Below, one piece after another: positions 1 through 7,318 of a DNA stretch of 8,964 bases. This DNA comes from Chitinophagaceae bacterium UBA2793. Its GTDB lineage: Bacteria; Bacteroidota; Bacteroidia; Chitinophagales; Chitinophagaceae. Made by a program: the position numbers and the translations under genes. How positions within the stretch are numbered: position 1 is the stretch's first letter; each line of letters begins with the position of its first letter. The notes under the pieces were generated by a model. The model did no database searches, was not told where the DNA came from, and was given only the letters and a program-made list of their open reading frames with translations. The stretch is from NCBI GenBank assembly GCA_002352045.1, contig DEHT01000067.1, positions 32,209 through 41,172 on the forward strand, written 5' to 3'.

Positions 1-2416
1 TTCAAAACATAAAAACAAAAAAATTAGCCTGCTGGCTCCTTTGGTGCGTGGCCGCAAAGGGCATTACAGGGAATTGTTTGAAGACATTCGCAAAAAAGGA
101 TTTTTAAAAGTAAGGGTAGATGGGGAAGTGATGGACCTGGCTCCAAGAATGCAGGTTGACCGTTACAAAATTCATGATATTGAAGTAGTGATCGACAGGT
201 TGCAGGTGAGTGATGATATGAAACTAAGGTTAAGCCAAAGTGTGCAAAAAACATTGGCCATGGGAAAAGACCTGATGTTTTTACTTTTAAATGATGATAA
301 CAAAGTAGTGCAATATAGCAAGCAATTGATGTGTGTGGATACCGGCATTAGTTACGAAGAACCAAGCCCCAATGCATTTTCATTTAATTCGCCTTACGGT
401 GCTTGCCCCACTTGTAAAGGCTTAGGAACAGTGTACCAGGTAAACATGGATGCCGTAATACCCGATATGAATATGAGTGTGAATGATGGCGGCATTGCAG
501 CCCTGGGCGAAGAAAGAGAAGCCTATGTTTTTAAGCAGGTTCAGCAGCTTGCCAAAAAACATAAGATTAGTTTGGATAAGCCGCTGAAAGATTTGAGCAC
601 AAAAGCACTCAACATTTTATTGTATGGCAAAGAGGAAATAAATGCTGCAGAAGAATCGGATATAGAAATGGATGTACCACATGAAGGGCCCATTTATTAT
701 GCTACCGAATACGAAGGCATTGTAAATATGCTCAAGCGCTGGTTTTCTTCTACCACCACTACAGACAGCATGAGAGACTGGGTGGAAAAGTATATGAAAC
801 TAAAAACCTGTGAAAGCTGCCTTGGAACAAGGCTTCGCAAGGAAAGCCTTTGGTTTAAAATTGATGAAAAAAATATTGCCGAACTCAGTGAAATGGATTT
901 GGATAAACTGGCTGATTGGTTTGCAACCATTGAAAAAAGGCTGAACGAAAAACAAAATATTATTGCAAAAGATATATTAAAAGAAATAAGAGAGCGATTG
1001 GGTTTTTTATTGAATGTGGGTTTAACCTATCTCACATTATATCGCCCATCAAAAAGTTTAAGTGGCGGCGAATATCAGCGAATAAGGCTGGCTACACAAA
1101 TTGGTTCTCAATTACAGGGCATCACCTATATTTTAGATGAGCCAAGCATTGGTTTGCATCAAAGAGATAATCAACGATTAATAACGGCCTTGCAAAACCT
1201 GAGAGATATTGGCAATAGCGTGTTGGTAGTGGAGCATGATAAAGATATAATGCTTGCTGCCGATTTTTTGGTGGATATTGGCCCCGGGGCCGGAACGCAT
1301 GGCGGAAGCATTGTAGCCGCAGGTTCGCCCCATTCGGTATTGCAATCTTCTTCTGAAACGGCAATGTATTTAAACGGTAAAAAAAATATTCCAATACCAT
1401 CAACATTAAGAAAGGGCAATGGAAATTTCATTGAGTTAAAAGGTGCCGCAGGAAACAATCTTAAAAATGTTTCTGTAAAATTTCCATTGGGGAAATTTAT
1501 TTTAATAACCGGTGTAAGCGGTAGTGGAAAATCTACTTTAATAAACGATACCTTGTATCCATTGCTGAGCAATTATTGTTACAAGAGTAAGGCGCAACCT
1601 TTGGCTTACAAAAGCATTGACGGTCTTCAGCATATTGACAAAGTAATTGAAATAGATCAAAGCCCAATTGGTAGAACACCTCGAAGCAATCCTGCAACCT
1701 ATTGCGGATTCTTTACCGACATTAGAACATTGTTTGCATCGGTGCCCGAAGCAAAAATACGAGGCTATAATGCCGGCCGTTTTTCTTTTAATGTAAAAAG
1801 TGGCCGTTGCGATGTGTGTGAAGGAGGAGGCATGCGGGTAATTGAAATGAATTTTTTACCCGATGTATATGTTCATTGTGAAAAATGCAATGGCAAAAGA
1901 TACAATAGAGAAACTTTGGAAATTAGGTACAAAGGAAAATCTATCAGCGATGTGCTGGACATGACGGTGGATGATGCAGTGGAATTTTTTAATGCAGTTC
2001 CTTTTATTTATAGAAAAATAAAAGTGCTGCAGGAAGTGGGGCTTGGTTATATCACTTTGGGTCAAAGTGCCGTAACCCTTAGTGGCGGTGAAGCTCAGCG
2101 TGTAAAACTGGCAACCGAATTAAGTAAAAGGGATACCGGGAAAACATTTTACATATTAGATGAACCCACTACCGGCCTGCATTTTCAAGACATTCAGCAC
2201 CTGTTGGATGTGTTGAATAAATTAGTTGACAGAGGCAATACGGTATTAGTGATTGAACACAATATGGATATGATAAAAGTAGCCGATCATATAATTGATA
2301 TTGGACCCGAAGGCGGAAGTGGCGGTGGAAAAATTTTGTATGAAGGAATTCCAAAAGAAATGCTGAAAGTAAAAGAAAGTTTTACCGCAAAATATTTAAA
2401 AGAGGAGTTCAAATAA
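1..2416 (+). CDS. uvrA: UvrABC excinuclease subunit A, 5' end outside window
   Basis: UvrA is the DNA-damage-sensing ABC ATPase of nucleotide excision repair; it works as a dimer in the cytoplasm and loads UvrB at lesions. The frame is open from base 2, so a start at TTG 41 would be only an edge artefact: the codons before it (ISLLAPLVRGRKG) are already typical UvrA. About 804 residues are visible of a family length near 940; the missing part holds the first Walker A. Visible motifs are the first zinc module (332-415), the first LSGGE signature (1058-1072) and Walker B YILDEPSIGLH, the second Walker A GVSGSGKST (1511-1537), the C-terminal zinc finger CxxC...CxxC (1808-1888), the second LSGGE (2078-2092), Walker B YILDEPTTGLH, and the HNMDMI switch region. 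The first zinc module reads C-V-D-T where many UvrA proteins have CxxC, so one of four cysteines is absent. The gene ends in a strong terminator and converges on the minus-strand genes. Confidence 0.98.
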   Translation, partial: SKHKNKKISLLAPLVRGRKGHYRELFEDIRKKGFLKVRVDGEVMDLAPRMQVDRYKIHDIEVVIDRLQVSDDMKLRLSQSVQKTLAMGKDLMFLLLNDDNKVVQYSKQLMCVDTGISYEEPSPNAFSFNSPYGACPTCKGLGTVYQVNMDAVIPDMNMSVNDGGIAALGEEREAYVFKQVQQLAKKHKISLDKPLKDLSTKALNILLYGKEEINAAEESDIEMDVPHEGPIYYATEYEGIVNMLKRWFSSTTTTDSMRDWVEKYMKLKTCESCLGTRLRKESLWFKIDEKNIAELSEMDLDKLADWFATIEKRLNEKQNIIAKDILKEIRERLGFLLNVGLTYLTLYRPSKSLSGGEYQRIRLATQIGSQLQGITYILDEPSIGLHQRDNQRLITALQNLRDIGNSVLVVEHDKDIMLAADFLVDIGPGAGTHGGSIVAAGSPHSVLQSSSETAMYLNGKKNIPIPSTLRKGNGNFIELKGAAGNNLKNVSVKFPLGKFILITGVSGSGKSTLINDTLYPLLSNYCYKSKAQPLAYKSIDGLQHIDKVIEIDQSPIGRTPRSNPATYCGFFTDIRTLFASVPEAKIRGYNAGRFSFNVKSGRCDVCEGGGMRVIEMNFLPDVYVHCEKCNGKRYNRETLEIRYKGKSISDVLDMTVDDAVEFFNAVPFIYRKIKVLQEVGLGYITLGQSAVTLSGGEAQRVKLATELSKRDTGKTFYILDEPTTGLHFQDIQHLLDVLNKLVDRGNTVLVIEHNMDMIKVADHIIDIGPEGGSGGGKILYEGIPKEMLKVKESFTAKYLKEEFK

Positions 2417-2440
2417 ATAATCGTAAAGTTATACTCATAA

Positions 2441-2470
2441 AAAAACCATAGAAAACAGTCTATGGTTTTT
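2441..2470. terminator. Bidirectional intrinsic terminator between uvrA and the small minus-strand gene
   Basis: A perfect 11-base inverted repeat, AAAAACCATAG at 2441-2451 and CTATGGTTTTT at 2460-2470, encloses an 8-base loop. The stem starts with A residues and ends with T residues, so the transcript from either strand is a hairpin running into a U-rich tail. It lies 24 bases after the uvrA stop and downstream of the whole minus-strand block, so it can end both converging transcripts. Termination is inferred from the structure. Confidence 0.85.
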
Positions 2471-2523
2471 CATTTTCAAAAGGATTTAATCAACTGTACA
2501 TTAAAAAAATAAGGCAAAGCATT

Positions 2524-2634
2524 TCAACGAAATAGTTGTGGTTTCAGAGGTATTGTATAAGAATATACTCCTTCCTTGGGATTTACTTCTGCCGGATACT
2601 TTGCACTTATTATTTCATTTATGATATTTGAGGG
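2524..2634 (-). pseudogene. Out-of-frame C-terminal continuation of the small secreted protein
   Basis: Directly overlapping the end of the 50-codon frame, a second frame is open from just after a TAA (2637-2635) to a TGA at 2526-2524. It encodes 36 residues, starting PSNIINEIISAKYPAEV and ending IPLKPQLFR. It has no start codon of its own at its beginning. Its composition looks protein-like, while the first frame read past its own stop (runs of S, K, T and C) does not. A single one-base shift somewhere around 2618-2637 would join both pieces into a protein of about 80 residues: a signal peptide plus a short mature domain. This could be a real inactivating mutation, a sequencing error, or programmed frameshifting. 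I see no obvious slippery heptamer or homopolymer run at the junction. Function unknown. Confidence 0.35.
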
Positions 2635-2767
2635 TTAGTTCAATGTTTGATTTATATATAGTTTTCTTTTCTGCCGCTTTTGCTTTTACCACAAATAAGA
2701 ACAACAGCATGCAAACCGCTACTGCAATTGCCTTATAAACACCGGAGTAAAAATTTGCATCTTTCAT
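2615..2767 (-). CDS. Small secreted or membrane-anchored protein (50 aa), possibly the N-terminal part of a frameshifted gene
   Basis: An ATG at 2767-2765 opens a 50-codon frame only 18 bases after the stop of the barrel gene, on the same strand, so it is probably cotranscribed with it. The product begins MKDANFYSGVYK, then has a hydrophobic stretch at about residues 13-27 (AIAVAVCMLLFLFVV), then KAKAAEKK. This fits a signal peptide with an A-K-A cleavage site near residue 31, or one membrane segment. The frame stops at a TGA at 2617-2615. The next frame carries a convincing continuation (see 2524-2634), so I suspect a longer protein of about 80 residues has been interrupted. I do not recognise the family. 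It could instead be a genuine 50-residue protein, or chance. Confidence 0.45.
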   Translation of the reverse strand: MKDANFYSGVYKAIAVAVCMLLFLFVVKAKAAEKKTIYKSNIELTLKYHK

Positions 2768-2785
2768 TGATTCTATTTTATTGAA

Positions 2786-3772
2786 TTAATATAGAGCAGG
2801 GCACTTTGTTTGGCGCAGCAATCTCCTGTCGAGGTCGCTGTTGCCTAATTTAATACCCAATTTTATTAAGGTTGAAAAGTATGCGTCATTTTGATTGGCA
2901 TTGCCTCTTTGTGTTCCTGGTTCATACCTTGCAACACCTGGTGTTACAATACCATACATTTTATCGTGTATTTGGCGAGCAATACTTGCATCCTGTGGAC
3001 TAAGGTATTGACCAAAATAAACAGGGTCAATGTAAGTGGTACTTACATCATCCATATAATCGGTAAAAGTTTTTCTGTACAAAAGTTCAAGGCCCAGGTT
3101 AACCCTTTCGGTTAATTCATATTTAAACCCAAAGCCCATTGGAATGTTCATTTGAGTAAGTTTATAAGGCTTTTTATCGGGGTATTGAGTCATGCCTTGT
3201 CCTTCGGTACGAAGCGGTTGTAGGTCATACCATTTAGTGGTACCACCTGTAGTTAAAGAACCTTTTGGATTGAAATGAAAAGCACCCACACCTACAAAAC
3301 CATAAGGTTTAAAGCGAGGAGTATATTCTTCATCGTATTGCCTGAACATAAGGGTGGGGAAGAGTTCAATAGCACCATACACTTCCCACATATTGCTTTT
3401 AAAATCGAGGTTTCTTTGTTTTCTCCAGGATTCGTCTATACCATCTGTATTAATGATATGGTCTTTACCCGAAACATAAGTGTATTGCCCGGCAACTCTT
3501 AAACCTAACCATTCTGCAGGGTACACACTCACAAAAGCACCCTTCATCATTTTGGTAAGCTCCAGGTTTACATCTTTAATAAATCTTGTACCCTCACCTC
3601 TGTTGCCGCCTAAGTCGCCAAGAAAAAAGGTGGGCCCAAAATTTAATCCGGCCTCTACTTTGAATTTTTTATTGCCTAATACAATATGCTGTGAGTGGGA
3701 ATTTTTTGGTATGCTAAAGCATATAACCAACACAAGTAAGCTTTTGCACAATAAGTGTAAATAAGGTCTCAT
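2786..3772 (-). CDS. Outer-membrane beta-barrel protein, DUF6089-like
   Basis: The product is 328 residues. It begins with a signal peptide: basic start, hydrophobic core LLVLVICFSI at 12-21, and likely cleavage at SHS/Q near 26-27. The mature part alternates hydrophobic and polar residues, as in outer-membrane beta-strands, with typical pieces such as EAGLNFGPTFFLGDL (40-54), MWEVYGAIELFP (118-129), PYGFVGVGAFHFNP (136-149), PMGFGFKYELTERVNLGLELLYRKTFTDYMDDVSTTYIDP-type strands around 201-240, and a late strand STLIKLGIKLG (300-310). The GDL motif near the first strand and the TDYxDDVST signature are what I associate with the small Bacteroidota barrels annotated DUF6089 or PorT-like. A role in the envelope is inferred; no substrate can be named. 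The tail after the last strand (NSDLDRRLLRQTKCPALY) is longer than a normal barrel end. The ATG at 3772 sits inside an extended inverted repeat that may control its translation. Confidence 0.8.
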   Translation of the reverse strand: MRPYLHLLCKSLLVLVICFSIPKNSHSQHIVLGNKKFKVEAGLNFGPTFFLGDLGGNRGEGTRFIKDVNLELTKMMKGAFVSVYPAEWLGLRVAGQYTYVSGKDHIINTDGIDESWRKQRNLDFKSNMWEVYGAIELFPTLMFRQYDEEYTPRFKPYGFVGVGAFHFNPKGSLTTGGTTKWYDLQPLRTEGQGMTQYPDKKPYKLTQMNIPMGFGFKYELTERVNLGLELLYRKTFTDYMDDVSTTYIDPVYFGQYLSPQDASIARQIHDKMYGIVTPGVARYEPGTQRGNANQNDAYFSTLIKLGIKLGNSDLDRRLLRQTKCPALY

Positions 3773-3850
3773 CAGGAATTAGTTTTGTCTTTCGATAGTT
3801 TTTTGGATGTACATGCCAGGCATGCAGAACTATCAACGCTAACTGATGAG
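3768..3850 (-). promoter_or_regulatory. Nested inverted repeat in the leader of the barrel gene, overlapping its start codon
   Basis: Four pairs of complementary segments nest inside one another. From outside in they are CTCATCAG (3768-3775) with CTGATGAG (3843-3850), TTAG (3779-3782) with CTAA (3839-3842), GATAGTT (3794-3800) with AACTATC (3828-3834), and CATGCC (3812-3817) with GGCATG (3819-3824) separated by one base. In the minus-strand transcript the outermost pair buries the AUG of the barrel gene (AUG at 3772-3770). No T-run follows the stems, so a simple terminator for the upstream elaA is unlikely. Translational control of the barrel gene by this fold is inferred. The central CATGCCAGGCATG could alternatively be a DNA-binding operator. 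Confidence 0.5.
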
Positions 3851-3873
3851 ATATTATTGTATTAGAAACTAAC

Positions 3874-4335
3874 TTAATTGCTTAATAGCATTTCTACGTG
3901 TGGAATACCATCTTCTATATATGGGTCACTAATTACATGAAATCCAAATGATTCATAGAAGTTTACTAAGTATTGCTGGGCACCAATTTTTATGGGTTGT
4001 TTGCCAAAATTTGTATAGCAGGCTTCAATTGCTTTTTGCATTAATTTTTTTCCATAACCGTTTTTTCGGTAGGCAGCATTGCTCACAACTCTTCCAATGC
4101 TTGCTTCTGTATAGGCAATGCCGGCAGGAATTAAACGGGCATAAGCTACCAATAATTGGTTATTGAGCCAGCCACATAAATGCAGCGATGGAATGTCTTT
4201 TCCATCCATATCGGGGTAAACACAATTTTGCTCAACCACAAAAACTTCATTCCTTAATTTTAATATGGTATACAATTCTGGTACAGTCAAGTCTTCAAAC
4301 TTTTTGCACGACCATATAATGGGTGGAGTACTCAT
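3874..4335 (-). CDS. elaA: GNAT-family N-acetyltransferase, ElaA type
   Basis: The protein has 153 residues, the usual size of ElaA. GNAT enzymes move an acetyl group from acetyl-CoA to an amine; the substrate of ElaA-type members is not established. The N-terminal segment LKLRNEVFVVEQNCVYPDMDGKD (25-47) is the ElaA hallmark. GRVV followed by RKNGYG (90-95) fits the acetyl-CoA pyrophosphate-binding RxxGxG loop of motif A, and YLVNFYESFGF (122-132) fits motif B. The C-terminus has the expected HVEML strand. Its ATG overlaps the globin stop in an ATGA (4 bases), which suggests translational coupling. The gene is the last of the rarA-globin-elaA cluster. The family call is firm; the physiological role is open. 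Confidence 0.9.
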   Translation of the reverse strand: MSTPPIIWSCKKFEDLTVPELYTILKLRNEVFVVEQNCVYPDMDGKDIPSLHLCGWLNNQLLVAYARLIPAGIAYTEASIGRVVSNAAYRKNGYGKKLMQKAIEACYTNFGKQPIKIGAQQYLVNFYESFGFHVISDPYIEDGIPHVEMLLSN

Positions 4336-4721
4336 AACATAGATGGGTTTGACATTTTGAACAATAGAAGATCTGCAATTCCTTTTGCCCTTTTTTTGGC
4401 AAGGTCGGCAAGCCGGCCGCTATACATTTTATCGAGACAGTTATTGAAGAGCAACAACCAGGCATCAAAATGTTTTTTCTGCAAAGGATATTTACTGTTG
4501 AGATTGTAATGTACACCCATTGCATTGTTTTTATATACCGGGTTATCGAGCAAAATACTTTCCCAAAAATCGGTAATGAGTTCAATATGGTGCTCCCAAT
4601 GGATTTCTACAACTTTGGTAAAAATAATGCCGATGGTTTCATCTGTTTTTACTGCATCGTAAAAAGCTATTATGAATTTTTTTATGTCGTCCCTGGTTTG
4701 TATGTCGGGTTTAATATCCAT
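4332..4721 (-). CDS. Group III truncated haemoglobin
   Basis: The protein has 129 residues and is expected to be cytoplasmic and to bind haem. Aligned from memory with Campylobacter jejuni Ctb, the key residues are present: Tyr21 (B10) in FYDAV, His45 (E7) in HWEHH, the FW pair at 52-53, His71 as the proximal F8 ligand in GVHYN, and Trp88 (G8) in HFDAWLLLF. The whole pattern of family III is therefore intact, and the haem pocket should be functional. Family members are linked to O2 or NO handling, but the exact role here is inference. The start codon ATG 4721 lies inside the end of rarA (11-base overlap), and the stop overlaps the start of elaA, so the globin sits in the middle of a translationally coupled trio. 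Confidence 0.93.
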   Translation of the reverse strand: MDIKPDIQTRDDIKKFIIAFYDAVKTDETIGIIFTKVVEIHWEHHIELITDFWESILLDNPVYKNNAMGVHYNLNSKYPLQKKHFDAWLLLFNNCLDKMYSGRLADLAKKRAKGIADLLLFKMSNPSML

Positions 4722-5967
4722 ATTTTTCTTTCCACCTGTCTTTTAAAAATTTTCTAAGCTCTTCTTCTCTTACATTTTTTTGGGGATCAAAAAATTTAGT
4801 GCCATCCAATGCGTCGGGTAAAAATTGCTGCTCTACAAAATTGTTTTCATAACTATGTGCATACTTATACTCTTTACCATAGTTCATTTGTTTCATGAGG
4901 CGGGTAGGTGCATTGCGCAAGTGTAAGGGAACCGGTAAGTCGCCATGTAACTGTACTGCTGCAATGGCATCGTTAATGGCCATATAGGATGCATTGCTTT
5001 TGGGCGAAGAAGCAAGATACACAGCGCATTGAGACAGTATAATTCTGCTTTCGGGGTTACCTATTACATTTACCGCCTGAAAAGTATTAGTGGCCAATAG
5101 CAGCGCATTGGGATTAGCATTGCCAATATCTTCGCTGGCAAAAATGAGCATTCTTCGGGCTATAAATTTTACGTCTTCACCCCCTTCAATCATTCTTGCA
5201 AGCCAATATACTGCAGCATTGGGGTCGCTGCCACGCATACTTTTTATAAAAGCCGAAATAATATCGTAATGCTGCTCGCCGCTTTTATCGTATAAGGCAA
5301 TGCGTTGCTGTGCTATCTTCATTACCTGCTCATCGGTAATGCTGTAGCCGTTCATATTTTCAATAACTATTTCAAGCAAATTCAACAATTTTCGGGCATC
5401 GCCACCCGATAGTCTTATAAGTGCTTCTGTTTCGTTGAGGGCAATGTTTTTTTCTTTTAAAATTTCATCTTTTTGCAAGGCATTATTCATTAATTGAATA
5501 AGTGCATTGTCGTTCAAAGGGTTTAAAACGAATACCTGGCTTCTGCTCAGCAAAGCGCTGTTCACTTCAAATGAAGGGTTTTCGGTGGTAGCCCCTATTA
5601 AGGTGATGATGCCTTTTTCTACGGCACCCAGTAAAGCATCCTGCTGGCCTTTATTGAACCGGTGAATTTCATCAATAAATAAAATGGCTCCGGTTGTTTT
5701 TTTTGCAGTGTCAATTACTTCTCTAATATCTTTTACGCCTGCAGATATGGCGCTTAATTGAAAAAACGGTTGCTGCAAACTGTTAGCAATTATATTGGCA
5801 ATGGTGGTTTTGCCAACGCCGGGTGGCCCCCACAAAATGATGGATGGAATTTTTCCATTTTCTATAGCCGTATTCAATATGCTGCCTTTGCCGGTTAGCT
5901 GCTCTTGCCCTACCAACTCATGTAAAGTTTGTGGTCGCATTCTTTCTGCCAATGGTGCACTGCTCAT
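4711..5967 (-). CDS. rarA: Replication-associated recombination protein A (RarA/MgsA), AAA+ ATPase
   Basis: RarA is a tetrameric clamp-loader-like ATPase that acts on stalled replication forks and single-strand DNA gaps in the cytoplasm; its eukaryotic counterpart is Mgs1/WRNIP1. At 418 residues it is close to the usual length. Residues 1-20 (MSSAPLAERMRPQTLHELVG) are a typical start with the RPxxLxExVGQ box. Walker A is GPPGVGKT at 47-54, Walker B LFIDEIH at 96-102, sensor 1 GATTEN at 135-140, the arginine finger in SRS at 161-163, and sensor 2 GGDARKLLN at 208-216. The MgsA C-terminal tetramerisation region follows, with DIISAFIKSMRGSDPNAAVYWLARM and PVPLHLRNAPT as recognisable pieces. All catalytic residues are intact. 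It lies 40 bases after the YkuD-like gene and overlaps the globin by 11 bases. Confidence 0.96.
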   Translation of the reverse strand: MSSAPLAERMRPQTLHELVGQEQLTGKGSILNTAIENGKIPSIILWGPPGVGKTTIANIIANSLQQPFFQLSAISAGVKDIREVIDTAKKTTGAILFIDEIHRFNKGQQDALLGAVEKGIITLIGATTENPSFEVNSALLSRSQVFVLNPLNDNALIQLMNNALQKDEILKEKNIALNETEALIRLSGGDARKLLNLLEIVIENMNGYSITDEQVMKIAQQRIALYDKSGEQHYDIISAFIKSMRGSDPNAAVYWLARMIEGGEDVKFIARRMLIFASEDIGNANPNALLLATNTFQAVNVIGNPESRIILSQCAVYLASSPKSNASYMAINDAIAAVQLHGDLPVPLHLRNAPTRLMKQMNYGKEYKYAHSYENNFVEQQFLPDALDGTKFFDPQKNVREEELRKFLKDRWKEKYGY

Positions 5968-5971
5968 GTAG

Positions 5972-5979
5972 CAAATTTA
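5972..5979 (-). promoter_or_regulatory. Candidate Bacteroidota -7 promoter box ahead of rarA
   Basis: On the minus strand the sequence is TAAATTTG, an exact match to the Bacteroidota -7 consensus TAnnTTTG. It ends 4 bases before the rarA ATG, so transcription from it would begin at or near the start codon and give an almost leaderless message. A TTTG lies upstream, but the spacer of about 24 bases is longer than the usual 19-21. With only 8 matched bases in an AT-rich gap, chance is a real possibility. Confidence 0.3.
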
Positions 5980-6007
5980 AGCCGAAAGCTGATGGTAAGA
6001 ATGCAAA

Positions 6008-7276
6008 TTATTTTTGTTGAGCCTGTTCTATCATGGGTACTATATCGTACAATAAAACAGGCCTTTGTTCATCATCAATATTTATAACAATGGCGTAGCC
6101 ATCGGCACCACCGGCTTTTATCATGCTGTTGATTAATAACTGCTGATCGCTTTGTGTACGAATTCCGGTGTTTTCGTCCCATACTTCTTTACTGGTGAGG
6201 CAGCCTTGTGTGGGCGTAAGCGGATAGTAGGGTTGTTTAATATAATACATTGGATTTACAGTACTGCCATGCACAATAATTTCGGTTCTGCCGGCTTTGC
6301 CTGCATAATAGCTTTGGTAAATTGGATTATAGCTCTTCCATTCCTGCGGAAGTAAGTTTCTATAATAATTAATATCCCAGGTAGTATCTGAGATGCTGCT
6401 ATCGTTGTAAAAATGTTTGGGTGTTCTTTCATACGGCATACTTAATTGTATGTTTACTGTGGGGCCAATAAACACTGCTCTCGATACATCGTATCCCTTC
6501 ATTCTAAAAATACCTTCGGGTGTATTTCCATTTGTAATATAGCCGGGCAAATTGTTGATACTTCGTGCAAGCTGCGGTACCGAAAAATACATACCATTGC
6601 TATCTGTAATAAAATTTCCATTTCTATCTCTCAGCATTACTATACCCGGATAGTTTCTGTTTTTTCTTTGAAAACTAAAAAGCAGCACTTTGCCCGGTAA
6701 ATAACTTTTTTTAAGAAAAGGAATTATAGAAGGAGTAGCCAATGGATTTTTTTGTTGAAGTATACGCATTTGTAGTTGAGCAAGTAAGGCATTGTCGGTA
6801 TAGATTTGCCGCCATTGCTCGGTTTTTACTGCCAAAAAACTTAAATCGTTTTTTGAATTTTTACATTGTAAAATATATTCTCCACACATGACAAAAATTT
6901 TGGGGTCTTGTGTTTGCATCATCAAAAATTTTACCTGCCTGTAAAAAGTATCTGGATAGTTGGCGTACAGCAATTCTAAAGCCGCTCTTTGGAAAGGCAC
7001 CGATTGTAAGTGCATTTGTTCGGCGGCTGCTTTTATTCTACCATCGGCCCACATGGATTTATATTGAAGCAATTCCATGGCATAAAAAGCATCCTGCCAG
7101 TTTTCTTCGGTAGAATCAGTAAGAGTAGTAGAAAGATTTTGGTTGATGGTGCTTTGGATTAGATTGCGATGCACTTTTTCCCGATTGGCCTTTAAGGTTG
7201 CTTTAAAAAACAATTGTGCATTAATGGAACCTGAAGCACAAAGAAAAAAAATACATAAGCCCAAAAACTTTTTCAT
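6008..7276 (-). CDS. Secreted YkuD-like (L,D-transpeptidase fold) protein with atypical active-site motif
   Basis: The product has 422 residues. It starts with a clear signal peptide (MKKFLGLCIFFLCASGSINA, likely cleavage A20/Q21), so it should act in the periplasm or outside. Residues 25-190 look mainly helical with no domain I recognise. From about 195 the sequence resembles YkuD L,D-transpeptidases, which use a cysteine to cross-link peptidoglycan stem peptides or attach proteins: a strand GIVMLRDRNGNF (211-222), the loop ITNGNTPEGIFRMKG (247-261), HGS at 336-338, and TQGC with Cys359. In standard YkuD proteins the last motif is usually S/T-H-G-C; here the middle residue is Gln. The gap from His336 to Cys359 (23 residues) is also wider than in the Bacillus enzyme. 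The fold is inferred from these motifs; enzymatic activity is uncertain. The gene is 40 bases upstream of rarA and 42 downstream of the hydrolase. Confidence 0.65.
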   Translation of the reverse strand: MKKFLGLCIFFLCASGSINAQLFFKATLKANREKVHRNLIQSTINQNLSTTLTDSTEENWQDAFYAMELLQYKSMWADGRIKAAAEQMHLQSVPFQRAALELLYANYPDTFYRQVKFLMMQTQDPKIFVMCGEYILQCKNSKNDLSFLAVKTEQWRQIYTDNALLAQLQMRILQQKNPLATPSIIPFLKKSYLPGKVLLFSFQRKNRNYPGIVMLRDRNGNFITDSNGMYFSVPQLARSINNLPGYITNGNTPEGIFRMKGYDVSRAVFIGPTVNIQLSMPYERTPKHFYNDSSISDTTWDINYYRNLLPQEWKSYNPIYQSYYAGKAGRTEIIVHGSTVNPMYYIKQPYYPLTPTQGCLTSKEVWDENTGIRTQSDQQLLINSMIKAGGADGYAIVINIDDEQRPVLLYDIVPMIEQAQQK

Positions 7277-7318
7277 GCCTGCAATATAAAAACAAGCGGC
7301 AGTATTTGCTGTTAAAAA

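Noticed and set aside
1171..1572. 133-codon minus-strand frame inside uvrA
   Set aside because: It is antisense to well-conserved uvrA coding sequence and resembles no protein; a shadow frame.
41..2416. A TTG start for uvrA at 41
   Set aside because: The frame is open further left to the window edge and reads as conserved UvrA, so the gene is simply cut by the window.
3768..3850. A MITE-like mobile element ending in the 8-base inverted repeats
   Set aside because: No target-site duplication is visible and one arm contains the start codon of the barrel gene, so a leader structure is the simpler reading.
7291..7313. Weak hairpin (AACAGC with GC-T-TGTT on the minus strand) between the hydrolase and the YkuD-like gene
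   Set aside because: Six pairs with a bulge and only a short T stretch, part of which is in the stem; too weak to call a terminator.
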